NCBI GenBank assembly: GCA_029263415.1
Contig: JAJCXN010000026.1
Location: 124,001-188,000, forward strand
DNA: 64,000 nucleotides
Direction: 5' to 3'
From: Acidobacteriota bacterium
GTDB lineage: Bacteria; Acidobacteriota; Thermoanaerobaculia; Multivoradales; Multivoraceae
The notes beneath the pieces are model-generated. The model did not search any database, was not told the origin of the DNA, and worked only from the letters and a program-made list of their open reading frames with translations. The position numbers were made by a program, and so were the translations under genes. Positions 33,064 to 42,086 of the stretch are shown in pieces (the stretch's first letter is position 1; each line of letters opens with the position of its first letter).

Positions 33064-34341
33064 ATGAACCAAATTCGTAATGTCAAAGGTACCCGTGACC
33101 TCCTCGAGGATTCCTCGGCGCTGTGGAATGTTGTCGAACAACACGTTCGCGCTACGTTCAACCTCTACGGTTTCGGAGAAATTCGAACCCCGATCCTCGA
33201 AGATACGTCGCTGTTTGTTCGAGGCGTAGGGGAGAGTTCCGACATCGTTGGCAAGGAGATGTACACCTTCCCGGATCGGAAGGGTAGGTCCTTGTGCTTA
33301 AGGCCAGAGAGCACTGCGGCCGTGGCTCGCGCCTATGTGCAGCATCGATTGCAGGACCAGCCACAGCCAGTGAGGCTCTACTACATCGGGCCGCAGTTTC
33401 GTTATGAGCGGCCGCAGAAGGGGCGTTACCGGCAGTTCCAGCAGATCGGCGCGGAGGTGATCGGCGATGCCGGTCCCGAGTCAGACGCAGAACTCTTGGT
33501 AATGCTTCTGCGCTTTCTCGAGGGTATGGACTTTGAGGGTTTGGTCGTTCGGCTCAACACGGTCGGCGATATCGAATCGCGCAATCGGTTCGGTGCGGCG
33601 CTCAGGGACTACCTTGAGCCTCATCGCGCGTCGCTGAGCGAAGATAGCCAGCGTCGCTTAGATACCAACCCGTTGCGCATTTTGGACACCAAGGCACCTG
33701 CTGAGCGAGCACTGCTGGAGGGTGCCCCGGAGTTGTCTGAGTTCTTGACCAGCGACTGTCGTGAGCACTTCGCCGGGGTACGTCGCTTGCTGGATCGCTT
33801 CGGCGTTCGCTACGAGATCGAGCCTGACTTGGTGCGTGGCCTCGACTACTACACCAGGACCGTTTTTGAGATCGCTGCTACGGGTCTCGGCGCTCAAGAT
33901 TCGATTCTTGGTGGTGGGCGCTACGACGGCCTGATCGAACAGTTGGGCGGGGCCGAGACCCCGGGCATCGGTTTTGCGATTGGTCAGGATCGACTCATCG
34001 ACGTGCTGCCGCAGTCTTTCAAGGATCGGCACCAGCGGCAGCGACCGGTGGTGGTCGTTCCTATCGGTCTCGAGCAAGGCGCAGACATCGCACTCGATAT
34101 TGCAGAGCAGTTGCGCACCGCTGGCATCCACTCCGTTGCTGAGCTCTCGGGTAAGTCGATGAAGGCCGGAATGCGGCTTGCGAGCAAGCTCGAAGCGATC
34201 GGGGTGGTGCTCATCGGGGAGGACGAGCTCGCCGCGGGCACTGTCACCTACAAGAATTTTGCCAGCAGAGAACAGTCGAGTGTTGATCGCAAGGATCTCG
34301 CTCAAATCATCACCACGTCGATCAACAGATCGACCGACTAA
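33064..34341 (+). CDS. hisS: Histidyl-tRNA synthetase
   Basis: The enzyme is 425 residues, a class II synthetase that charges tRNA-His. It begins with the typical VKGTRDLLEDSSALW. Motif 2 is YYIGPQFRYERPQKGRYRQFQQIGAEVIG, and the His-specific GLDYYTRTVFE and GGGRYDGL follow. The C-terminal anticodon-binding domain runs from about residue 325. It is expressed with the gamma-CA-like gene. Two hairpins follow its stop, before aspS. Confidence 0.98.
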   Translation: MNQIRNVKGTRDLLEDSSALWNVVEQHVRATFNLYGFGEIRTPILEDTSLFVRGVGESSDIVGKEMYTFPDRKGRSLCLRPESTAAVARAYVQHRLQDQPQPVRLYYIGPQFRYERPQKGRYRQFQQIGAEVIGDAGPESDAELLVMLLRFLEGMDFEGLVVRLNTVGDIESRNRFGAALRDYLEPHRASLSEDSQRRLDTNPLRILDTKAPAERALLEGAPELSEFLTSDCREHFAGVRRLLDRFGVRYEIEPDLVRGLDYYTRTVFEIAATGLGAQDSILGGGRYDGLIEQLGGAETPGIGFAIGQDRLIDVLPQSFKDRHQRQRPVVVVPIGLEQGADIALDIAEQLRTAGIHSVAELSGKSMKAGMRLASKLEAIGVVLIGEDELAAGTVTYKNFASREQSSVDRKDLAQIITTSINRSTD

Positions 34342-34347
34342 TCACTC

Positions 34348-34364
34348 CCGGCCGCTACGGCCGG
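34348..34364 (+). terminator. Hairpin after hisS
   Basis: CCGGCCG and CGGCCGG pair perfectly around CTA, 7 bases after the hisS stop, and are followed by CTTCTT rather than a clean T-run. It could be a weak terminator or an mRNA-stabilising element. Confidence 0.4.
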
Positions 34365-34373
34365 CTTCTTAGG

Positions 34374-34393
34374 GCGAGCTCCCGAGAGCTCGC
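34374..34393 (+). promoter_or_regulatory. Hairpin 16 bases before the aspS start
   Basis: GCGAGCTC and GAGCTCGC pair perfectly around CCGA. It lies just upstream of the aspS ATG and could affect ribosome access or termination between the two synthetase genes. No T-box-like features are visible. Confidence 0.3.
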
Positions 34394-34409
34394 GTAGGGC
34401 TCTCTTCTC

Positions 34410-36293
34410 ATGACCGAATCACAACCAACACTCAGACGGAGTCCGTGTGGCTCCTTGACTGCCGATCAGGTCGGCGAACGGGTCTTACTCAAGGCCTGGG
34501 TACATCGTCGCCGGGATCACGGCGGCGTCACGTTTCTGGATCTGCGCGACCGGTCCGGCCGTGTCCAGGTGGTGTTCCACGCGGATCAACAGAAGGTCGT
34601 CGCGGAAGCTCTGTCGCCAGTGCGCAACGAGTGGGTTGTGGAGGTTGAGGGGACGGTTGGGCGCCGGGTGCCGTCGGCGGTGAATCCGAACATGGCGACC
34701 GGCGAGATCGAGATTACTGCGGAACGTGCGGAGGTGCTCGCTGAGTGCCAGCCGATGCCGTTCGGGGTCGATGGTGGGGCTGATTCCAGTGAGGAGACTC
34801 GGCTTCGGTATCGCTATTTAGACCTGCGTCGAGAGAACCTACAGAAGGCAATTCAATTGCGGCACGCGGTGACCTTGGAGACGCTTAAGTACCTCGACGG
34901 GGAGGGTTTCTTGAATATCGAGACGCCGATGTTGACGAGGTCGACGCCTGAAGGCGCCCGCGACTATCTGGTTCCGAGTCGTGTTCATCACGGTGAGTTC
35001 TTCGCGTTGCCGCAATCGCCACAGATCTTTAAGCAGATCTTGATGATCAGCGGTTTCGAACGCTACGTCCAGATCGCACGCTGCTTTCGCGATGAGGATC
35101 TGCGCGCTGACCGTCAACCTGAGTTCACTCAGATCGATCTTGAGATGTCGTTCATCGATGAAGAGGACGTGTACCAACTAGTCGAAGGGCTCTTCGCACG
35201 GATCTTTCCGCTCGCGGGAATCGAACCCGAGGCTCCCTATCGCCGTTTGGGCTACGACGAGGCGATGCTGCGATTTGGGTCGGATCGGCCTGACTTGCGT
35301 GCCGACCTCGAGATTCACGACATCACCGAGACCGTCACGGGCAGCACATTTCGTGCGTTCCAGGCAACGATTGAGGCTGGAGGAGTGGTGCGAGCGCTGC
35401 CCGTTCCTCAGGCCGCCGCAGCCAGTCGAAAGCAGCTCAACGGCTGGGTCGAGATTGCCCAGCGCTACGGTGCGCAAGGTGTACTCACCTTGAAGCAACG
35501 GGACGGCCTCACCGAGTTCCAGGTGAAAGGAACGCTGAGTGAGGAACAACTCACTGCTCTTCGCGAGCAGCTCGCTCTCAACGATGGCGACATGGCTTTG
35601 GTGGTGGCTGCTTCCGCCAAGGTGGCTGCTGCCTCACTCGGCGCGCTGCGGGTCGAGCTTGCCAAGGAGTACGGGCATTTTCGTGAGGACGACTGGGAGT
35701 TCTTGTGGGTGACCGACTTTCCGTTGGTGGAGGAGGATCCTGAGAATGACCGTTGGGATGCGATGCATCATCCGTTCACCAGTCCTGAGCCCGAACACAT
35801 GGAACTGCTCGAGACCGACCCGGGTGCTGTTCGGTCGCGGGCCTATGACGTCGTTCTGAATGGCAACGAGCTCGGCGGCGGTTCAATCCGTAACCATCGG
35901 CTCGATGTGCAACAGAAAGTGTTCAAGCTGATCGGTATTGACGATTCTGAGGCCAAGGAGCGGTTCGGCTTTCTGCTGGACGCGCTGTCATATGGCGCGC
36001 CACCGCACGGTGGCTTAGCTCTCGGCCTAGATCGCTTGGTGATGCTGATGGCTGGAGCGACATCGCTGCGCGATGTAATTCCCTTTCCCAAGACAGCGTC
36101 TGCCACCTGTCTGATGACCGAGGCGCCGTCTGCAGTCGGGCTAGATCAACTGCAGGAGCTAGGCATCCGCCTGGCGAAGCCGCAAGCGGTGGCGGTCGGG
36201 CCGGATGCACTCGGGTCTAGTGAACCTAAGCTGGATACCACTGAAGCTGGCGTTGGCGCAGACGTTGCGGACTCATCGAATGGTGAAGGCTGA
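34410..36293 (+). CDS. aspS: Aspartyl-tRNA synthetase
   Basis: The enzyme is 627 residues, the long bacterial class II form. The N-terminal OB-fold anticodon domain contains HRRRDHGGVTFLDLRDRSG. Motif 2 is CFRDEDLRADRQPEFTQID. The bacterial GAD insertion lies at about residues 285-420, and motif 3 is GGLALGLDRLVMLM. The last 45 residues are a Ser/Asp/Val-rich tail not needed for catalysis. Whether it also charges tRNA-Asn cannot be judged here. aroB follows 12 bases later. Confidence 0.98.
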   Translation: MTESQPTLRRSPCGSLTADQVGERVLLKAWVHRRRDHGGVTFLDLRDRSGRVQVVFHADQQKVVAEALSPVRNEWVVEVEGTVGRRVPSAVNPNMATGEIEITAERAEVLAECQPMPFGVDGGADSSEETRLRYRYLDLRRENLQKAIQLRHAVTLETLKYLDGEGFLNIETPMLTRSTPEGARDYLVPSRVHHGEFFALPQSPQIFKQILMISGFERYVQIARCFRDEDLRADRQPEFTQIDLEMSFIDEEDVYQLVEGLFARIFPLAGIEPEAPYRRLGYDEAMLRFGSDRPDLRADLEIHDITETVTGSTFRAFQATIEAGGVVRALPVPQAAAASRKQLNGWVEIAQRYGAQGVLTLKQRDGLTEFQVKGTLSEEQLTALREQLALNDGDMALVVAASAKVAAASLGALRVELAKEYGHFREDDWEFLWVTDFPLVEEDPENDRWDAMHHPFTSPEPEHMELLETDPGAVRSRAYDVVLNGNELGGGSIRNHRLDVQQKVFKLIGIDDSEAKERFGFLLDALSYGAPPHGGLALGLDRLVMLMAGATSLRDVIPFPKTASATCLMTEAPSAVGLDQLQELGIRLAKPQAVAVGPDALGSSEPKLDTTEAGVGADVADSSNGEG

Positions 36294-36305
36294 TCGAGAA
36301 GACTA

Positions 36306-37400
36306 ATGGGCGAATCCCAATCGAGCGCAGCTGAGACCATCACCGTCGCGCACGATCGCGGCGAGTACCAGGTTACTGTTGGCAGTGGTCTACTCGAGAG
36401 CGAGCCCCTGGCCGCCGCGCTTCGCGGTCGGCGCGTGTTCGTGGTGAGCTCCGAGCCAATTCGATCACTACATGGTCGTCGCCTCCACCACGTACTGTCG
36501 CAGGCAAACTCCGTTGAGTGGATGATGGTCCCAGATGGCGAGGCGGCCAAGAACCTGGACACCGCGTCCCAGCTTTGGAACCGCATGCTCAAGCTGGGCG
36601 GCAAGCGAGACAGTGTTGTGCTGGCCTTCGGTGGCGGCAGCGTCGGAGACTTGGCAGGGTTCGTGGCCGCGACGTTCCTGCGCGGTATCGACTTCGTTCA
36701 AGTGCCGACCACCCTGCTCGCTCAGGTTGATGCGTCGGTAGGCGGTAAGGTGGCGGTAGATCTGCCGCTGGGCAAGAACACGGTTGGCGCGTTTCATCAG
36801 CCGCAGCTGGTGGTCGCCGATGTAGACCTGTTGACGACGCTCTCGCAGCGCGACCTGGTCAGTGGCTTGGTGGAGTCGTTCAAGATGGGTGTGATCCTCG
36901 ATGCGAGTTTGGCAGGCGCCATCGAGACCCGGCTGGCAGAGTTGCTCAAAGCTGACCCAAACGCTTTGATCCAGGTAGTTGCGCATTCGATCCGCACCAA
37001 GGCCGCTGTGGTTGAACGGGACGCATTCGAGAGTGGCGAGCGCATGCTGCTGAACTTCGGTCATACCCTGGGACACGCGATCGAGGTTTGCCTGGAGTAT
37101 GGTGGCCTGCGTCACGGGGAGGCGGTTGCGCATGGCATCTTGTTCGCCGTCGAGCTTTCGCGCCTGCGGGGGCTTAGTGAAGGCGATGCGGCTCGCATCG
37201 AACGAGGGGTGAAGGCGTTGCCGTTGCCACCGCTACCGTCTCTTGACGTCGACGCACTCTTGGATGCTTGCAGTCGTGACAAGAAGGCGACTGAAGGTTC
37301 ACTCACTTGGGTGTTGTGTCCCGGCATCGGGCGTGGTCTGACAGTCAATGACTTCAGCCACGCGGAGATCCGTAGCGCGCTTGAACGCTTCCTCTGCTAG
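36306..37400 (+). CDS. aroB: 3-dehydroquinate synthase
   Basis: The enzyme is 364 residues and catalyses the second step of the shikimate pathway, DAHP to 3-dehydroquinate, NAD- and metal-dependent. Recognisable blocks are VPDGEAAKNLDTA, AFGGGSVGDLAGFVAATFLRG, QVPTTLLAQVDASVGGK, LPLGKNTVGAFHQP and the metal-binding NFGHTLGHAIE with HGEAVAHG. The pathway feeds chorismate, the presumed source of the pigment starter unit. It follows aspS closely and is probably in the same transcript. Confidence 0.98.
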   Translation: MGESQSSAAETITVAHDRGEYQVTVGSGLLESEPLAAALRGRRVFVVSSEPIRSLHGRRLHHVLSQANSVEWMMVPDGEAAKNLDTASQLWNRMLKLGGKRDSVVLAFGGGSVGDLAGFVAATFLRGIDFVQVPTTLLAQVDASVGGKVAVDLPLGKNTVGAFHQPQLVVADVDLLTTLSQRDLVSGLVESFKMGVILDASLAGAIETRLAELLKADPNALIQVVAHSIRTKAAVVERDAFESGERMLLNFGHTLGHAIEVCLEYGGLRHGEAVAHGILFAVELSRLRGLSEGDAARIERGVKALPLPPLPSLDVDALLDACSRDKKATEGSLTWVLCPGIGRGLTVNDFSHAEIRSALERFLC

Positions 37401-37434
37401 GGCTTCTTGATTCTTCGGAACCACTGGGGCCGGA

Positions 37435-37471
37435 ATACGAAGGCACACAGTGCCGACAGCGTTCGTATACT
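37435..37471 (+). promoter_or_regulatory. Nested inverted repeats over a -10-like TATACT
   Basis: ATACGAA (37435) pairs with TTCGTAT (37462-37468); inside it GGCAC-ACA-GTGCC forms a second perfect stem. TATACT at 37466-37471 overlaps the right arm, and a third pair GACAG/CTGTC overlaps too. It is 86-122 bases ahead of the HD-GYP gene. The layout fits an operator at a promoter, though no -35 is obvious. Confidence 0.4.
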
Positions 37472-37556
37472 GTCGTGATTGTGCTCTCTTTGGCTGGCGC
37501 CTCGAGGGTCGCCACTTCTGGCCGGAGAGCACTGACGTTTGCATCAGAATACCCCT

Positions 37557-39317
37557 ATGAAGTTTACGGCTAGATTTCGCAACGTCCGCCTGCAGACGCT
37601 GCTGTTCGCGTTCCTGGCAGTCTTCGGCATCTTGCCGATACTGCTGAACTCGTTCATCGGTATCTCGAGGAATCGGACCTTCTATGAGCGCGAGGAGAAG
37701 ATTGATCTGAGCCGCCAGGCAGAGGATCTGTCCGAGCGCTTCGGGATGATGTTGCGTTCGACCGACCGCCAGCTAGAGTTGGTTGGTTCGATGATGCAGG
37801 CGATCCCAGCAACCGTTCGCGGCGAGGCGCGCGATCGTTGGCTGCAAGACCACCTGAGGGCGTTCGTCGCGGGTGCGAGTTTGGGGTTCTATCCCTATGT
37901 TGTGGAGCTCGGGACAGGGGAGCCGCGCGCCTATCTAGCAGCAGGTGTGCCGGAAGCTATTCGACTGGCAGCGCTTGCAGCGGTGCCAGATGCCCAGGCG
38001 GGCCGCCTGAAGCGGTATGCATTTGTGGCCGAGGCCAACAGTGGCGGTGTTGGACCCTGGGTCTTGGTGTCGCGCACGGTTCCTGGGGCGGCCGGCCAGA
38101 GCCAGTACCTGTTGCTAGCCGCCGTCGCAGTGCCGTTGCAGAGCGTTGGCGAGGAAGAGATATTCCTAATTGAGCGTGAGCAGCTGTCAGTGTTGTGGTC
38201 CTCTGGGTCGCGGTCTGAGTTGCTCGACCAGTCGGTCGAGCGATCACCTGAAATTCGTGGTGCGCTCCGCATGACCGGTGGGTACCCGGTTCTGAGCTAC
38301 GAACTTCGGGTCGGCTCTTCGAAGCGGCGAATGATCGGCCAGTTGAGTGCTTTGGGTGAGACCGGATGGACTGCACTGGTGCAAAAGCGAGAGACCGCCG
38401 CTCTCGCTTCGGTGGGCACCATGGTCAGGGGCGCTGCTTTGACCGCCGCGATCACCATCCTCCTGGCGCTCGGATTAGGCGGTCTGGCTAGTCGGGTCTT
38501 GTCGAACCCGATCAAGGCACTCGCGGAAACCAGTCACGAAATGGCTTCGGGCCGCTTTGGGAAGCGCGTCGAGAGCGAGGGGCTTGGGGCGGAACTGCAT
38601 GATCTCGCGCAGTCGTTCAACAGCATGAGCGCTCAGGTTCAAGAACAACTGGGCATGCTGCGCAGCGCGGCGAAAGACAATCGGGAGCTGTTCATTGGCA
38701 CCATCCGGGCCATGTTGCGCGCAGTCGAAGCCAAGGAACCTTACACCCGAGGGCACTCAGAACGGGTCGCTTCCTACAGCCAAGCGATTAGCCACCGACT
38801 GGGCGAGAGCCGTGAGTTTCAAGATGAGATATGGGTGGCAGCGCTGTTGCACGACGTCGGCAAGATCGGCATCGAGGATCGTGTTCTCAACAAGGGCGAT
38901 GTGCTGACCAGCGAAGAGTTCGAAGAGATGAAACGGCACCCGGTGATCGGCGCTGAGATCATGTCCTCGATCGAGGCTTTGCGCGGCCAGCTTCCTGCGA
39001 TTCGCTGGCATCACGAACGATGGGCCGGAGGCGGATACCCGGATGGCCTCTCGGGGAATGAGATCCCGCTGATGGCCCGGGTGGTGGCGGTCGCTGACAC
39101 CTTCGATGCGGTGACCACTCAACGCGTTTATCAAGACCCCTACACTCTGGAAGAGGCGGTGGCGATCATCCGAAAACTCTCCGGCATCAACTTTGATCCT
39201 CGAGTGGCGGATGCGTTCCTAGAGGCGTGGGAGGCCGGGGATATTTCGCTGGTACCGTCACAGTTCGAGCAGCGCGCAGCGCGACCGATCGACGAGTTCC
39301 AACCCGCTCATAGCTAG
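37557..39317 (+). CDS. Membrane sensor with HAMP and HD-GYP c-di-GMP phosphodiesterase domain
   Basis: The protein is about 586 residues. TM1 is near residues 12-33, a periplasmic sensor region follows to about 285, TM2 lies near 290-312, a HAMP linker with SNPIKALAETSHEMASGRFG follows, then a short coiled coil and the HD-GYP domain. LLHDVGKIGIEDRVLNK carries the HD pair and RWHHERWAGGGYPDGLSG the GYP loop. HD-GYP enzymes break down c-di-GMP. The output therefore depends on an unknown periplasmic signal. ATG 37557 is chosen over an upstream TTG. Confidence 0.95.
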   Translation: MKFTARFRNVRLQTLLFAFLAVFGILPILLNSFIGISRNRTFYEREEKIDLSRQAEDLSERFGMMLRSTDRQLELVGSMMQAIPATVRGEARDRWLQDHLRAFVAGASLGFYPYVVELGTGEPRAYLAAGVPEAIRLAALAAVPDAQAGRLKRYAFVAEANSGGVGPWVLVSRTVPGAAGQSQYLLLAAVAVPLQSVGEEEIFLIEREQLSVLWSSGSRSELLDQSVERSPEIRGALRMTGGYPVLSYELRVGSSKRRMIGQLSALGETGWTALVQKRETAALASVGTMVRGAALTAAITILLALGLGGLASRVLSNPIKALAETSHEMASGRFGKRVESEGLGAELHDLAQSFNSMSAQVQEQLGMLRSAAKDNRELFIGTIRAMLRAVEAKEPYTRGHSERVASYSQAISHRLGESREFQDEIWVAALLHDVGKIGIEDRVLNKGDVLTSEEFEEMKRHPVIGAEIMSSIEALRGQLPAIRWHHERWAGGGYPDGLSGNEIPLMARVVAVADTFDAVTTQRVYQDPYTLEEAVAIIRKLSGINFDPRVADAFLEAWEAGDISLVPSQFEQRAARPIDEFQPAHS

Positions 39318-39390
39318 CTCTCGGTTTCCTTGGCACTTTTGCTCGTCGACGAGCGGAGAGTGGAGCTGGCACGCTGCTAAACTGTGGGCG

Positions 39391-39780
39391 ATGAGTGCCT
39401 TCTACCAAATTCTGGACGACCTGATCATCGCCGATCGCGCTACGTGCGCCATTTTCGTCGACGATTCAGGGGAAACCGTGGACCTAGCGATGGCTTCGAG
39501 CGCCGAAGACGCCGAAGAGATGCGGTTATTGGCCGCCTATGCCGGGATCTACCTGCGCCAAACTTCGCGTTTCTGCGCTGCGGAGAAGGTCGGTACGGTC
39601 AGTAACGTGTCGGTGGCCTGCGAGGGCCTTCATGTGCATGCGTTGCGCTTACGCGAGGGCTACTCGTTGATCGTGATCAGCCGTCAGGCTCGGTTGGATG
39701 CGGTCAGTCGGCGACGTTTCGAGGCCACAGCAGTGAAGATCGAGCTTGAAGCGTTCGGAGCGATCGCGAGCGAGGCGTAG
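39391..39780 (+). CDS. Roadblock/LC7-like small protein
   Basis: The protein is 129 residues, with no signal or membrane segment. The pattern FYQILDDLIIADRATCAIFVDDSGETV, then repeated hydrophobic strands and a C-terminal helix (SRRRFEATAVKIELEAFGAI) resembles MglB/roadblock-type regulators, which often act on small GTPases. Similarity is by fold pattern, not exact motif, so the assignment is tentative. It sits between an HD-GYP gene and ftsY, all on the plus strand. Confidence 0.5.
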   Translation: MSAFYQILDDLIIADRATCAIFVDDSGETVDLAMASSAEDAEEMRLLAAYAGIYLRQTSRFCAAEKVGTVSNVSVACEGLHVHALRLREGYSLIVISRQARLDAVSRRRFEATAVKIELEAFGAIASEA

Positions 39781-39943
39781 ATTCGGAAGCAGGCGCCTTG
39801 TACCCGCCCGATGCTGGAGTTGGGTTGATTCTGCTGTGGCGACTGGCTAGGCAGCTCGTGCGACAACGGAAGGTCGCGCGACTCTGCACGACAGGCTTGC
39901 GGATGAGCGTCACTCGAAGTGCCTCACGGCGCGGGTATGGAAG

Positions 39944-40894
39944 ATGAACAAGATGAGCAGTAGCACTATGGCAGACGAGAAGAAGAAGGGGTTCTGGAGC
40001 CAGCTGAAGCGTGGCTTGACCATGACCCACACCGAGATCTTTGAACACATCGGTGCCGCGGTCGATGGTCGCGATGTGGTCAATGAATCGACTCTCGAGG
40101 AACTCGAAGAGAGCCTGATTGCAGCAGATCTCGGTGTGCAGACCGCCGTCGATTTGGTGGAAGGTCTACGCGGCCAAGTGAAGCGAGGCCAGGGCAAAGA
40201 CATCGTGAAGTTGCGAGAGTTGCTGGTTGACGAGGTGTCAATCCTGCTCTTGGACGCGCCGAAGATGCCGGCTCTCACAACCCCTTGTCTGACGCTGGTG
40301 GTTGGGGTCAACGGTGTGGGTAAGACCACCTCGATCGCGAAGTTGGCCTCTCGGTCGAAGATGGAAGGACATCGCGTAGTGCTGGCGGCTGCGGATACTT
40401 TTCGGGCCGCCGCGATCGAGCAACTGTCGGTGTGGGGTGATCGCATCGGGGTTGATGTGGTCAAGCATCAAGCAGGCTCCGACCCAGCAGCCGTGGTCTT
40501 TGACGCGCTGCAAGCGGCGAAGGCGCGGAAGGCAGACCACATTATCGTCGACACCGCTGGTCGCCTACACACCAAGAGTAACCTGATGGAAGAACTGGCC
40601 AAGATTGGTCGGGTGATCGACCGTGAGGGTGAAGGCTGGAACCGGAGAACACTGTTGGTGGTCGATGCGACCAACGGACAGAACGCTGTCAGTCAAGCCC
40701 GTGAGTTTTGCAAGACCGTGCCGGTAGATGGTCTGGTCTTGAGCAAGCTCGATGGCACCGCTAAGGGCGGTGTGGTGGTCGCCATTGCACGGGAACTGAG
40801 GCTGCCGGTCGCTCATCTAGGAGTGGGTGAAGGCCACGAAGACCTAGTCGACTTTGACGCGCGCGAGTTCGCGCGGGCACTCTTCGGTGCCTGA
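39944..40894 (+). CDS. ftsY: Signal recognition particle receptor FtsY
   Basis: The protein is 316 residues, a short form without the long acidic A domain of E. coli. The N domain starts at about residue 20. The G domain has G1 VVGVNGVGKTTSIAKLA, ADTFRAAAIEQL, DTAGRLHTKSNLMEEL, and LSKLDGTAKGG. It docks SRP-ribosome complexes at the membrane for co-translational insertion. The ribD gene begins inside its last codons. Confidence 0.98.
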   Translation: MNKMSSSTMADEKKKGFWSQLKRGLTMTHTEIFEHIGAAVDGRDVVNESTLEELEESLIAADLGVQTAVDLVEGLRGQVKRGQGKDIVKLRELLVDEVSILLLDAPKMPALTTPCLTLVVGVNGVGKTTSIAKLASRSKMEGHRVVLAAADTFRAAAIEQLSVWGDRIGVDVVKHQAGSDPAAVVFDALQAAKARKADHIIVDTAGRLHTKSNLMEELAKIGRVIDREGEGWNRRTLLVVDATNGQNAVSQAREFCKTVPVDGLVLSKLDGTAKGGVVVAIARELRLPVAHLGVGEGHEDLVDFDAREFARALFGA

Positions 40895-42086
40895 ACACGC
40901 GAAGTCGGGGTGCGGGCTCAGTTCGGCCGACTTGGCCGCTCTGGAGCGCACGCTCGATTTGGCGGCGTTGGGTCGTGCAGTCGTTGCCCCTAACCCGATG
41001 GTAGGTGCAGTGGTGATGACCGGTGAGGTGACATTGGGCGAGGGCTTTCATCGAGGTGCGGGCGGCCCTCACGGAGAGATCGAAGCCTTGAACGATGCCG
41101 ATCTTCGCGGTAACAGGGAGTCCCTGGCCGGCGCCACGTTGTACGTGAATCTCGAGCCATGTTGCCACCACGGCCGGACTGGCCCGTGCACCGAGGCGGT
41201 GCTGCGGTCGGGTGTCAGTCGCGTGGTGTGTTGCCATCGTGATCCCAATCCTGAGGCACGAGGTGGCGCAGAACTGCTGCGTGAAGCGGGGCTTGAGATC
41301 GCCTTTCTGTCACCCGCAGTGCCCGTTGAGCAGGACCTGCTTGAACGAGCGACGGTGTTGAATGCTTCGTTCTTGGTTCCAGTGGTGCGCGGTAGGCCAC
41401 TGGTGACCCTCAAATGGGCCATGTCTCTGGACGGAAAGATAGCGACTCGCAGCGGCGAAAGTCAGTGGATTTCGTCTCCTGCAGCCAGGGATTGGGCGGT
41501 GTCGCAGCGCGACTCTCATGATGCGATTTTGGTGGGAAGCGGTACGGCGATCGCCGACGATCCGCGCCTCAATCGCCGAAGTGGCGCGAACGAAGGCTCG
41601 ATTGCTCGCGTGGTTCTTGACCGTCGTTTGAGGGTCTCTCCGGTCGCAGCCATGCTTCAAGTGGAGGGCCCGGTGGTGATCATGACCTCGAACGGAGCAG
41701 CAAGCGCCGAGGGCGGTCCCACCAAGGTGGCACAGCTCGAAGCGGCTGGCGCCACAGTGGTGAGCTTGGAGGAACTGACCCCAGCAACAGCCGTTGCCGC
41801 ATTAGGGGAGCGAGGTATTCAATCGATACTTGTAGAAGGCGGGTCGGAGATTCTCGGCGCCTTCCTCGACGAGGGCCTTTGCGATCGCGTCGGGGTATGC
41901 TGCGCGGGGTTGTTGATTGGCGGGGCATCGGCTCCCGGTGCGTTCGCTGGTCGCGGTGTTGAGAGTCTGTCGAACGGGCTGCGGCTGGCGAGATCGAGCG
42001 CTTCGATGGTTGGAGCGGATTGTGTGATCGAAGGGATCGAAGAGACGTGTTTACAGGACTTGTTGTCGAGCGTGGCCGAGTCGTAG
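40887..42086 (+). CDS. ribD: Riboflavin biosynthesis bifunctional deaminase/reductase
   Basis: The protein is 399 residues. The N-terminal cytidine-deaminase-type domain has the zinc site GGPHGEIEAL and LEPCCHHGRTGPC. The C-terminal reductase domain has LKWAMSLDGKIATRSGESQWIS and SILVEGGSEILGAFLDEGL. It performs steps two and three of flavin synthesis. GTG 40887 is the best start and overlaps the ftsY stop region by 8 bases. It also overlaps the next gene by 40 bases. Confidence 0.96.
   Translation: MPEHAKSGCGLSSADLAALERTLDLAALGRAVVAPNPMVGAVVMTGEVTLGEGFHRGAGGPHGEIEALNDADLRGNRESLAGATLYVNLEPCCHHGRTGPCTEAVLRSGVSRVVCCHRDPNPEARGGAELLREAGLEIAFLSPAVPVEQDLLERATVLNASFLVPVVRGRPLVTLKWAMSLDGKIATRSGESQWISSPAARDWAVSQRDSHDAILVGSGTAIADDPRLNRRSGANEGSIARVVLDRRLRVSPVAAMLQVEGPVVIMTSNGAASAEGGPTKVAQLEAAGATVVSLEELTPATAVAALGERGIQSILVEGGSEILGAFLDEGLCDRVGVCCAGLLIGGASAPGAFAGRGVESLSNGLRLARSSASMVGADCVIEGIEETCLQDLLSSVAES

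Noticed and set aside
34342-34409. T-box or other riboswitch before aspS
   Set aside because: Only two simple hairpins occur in 68 bases; there is no specifier loop or T-box sequence.
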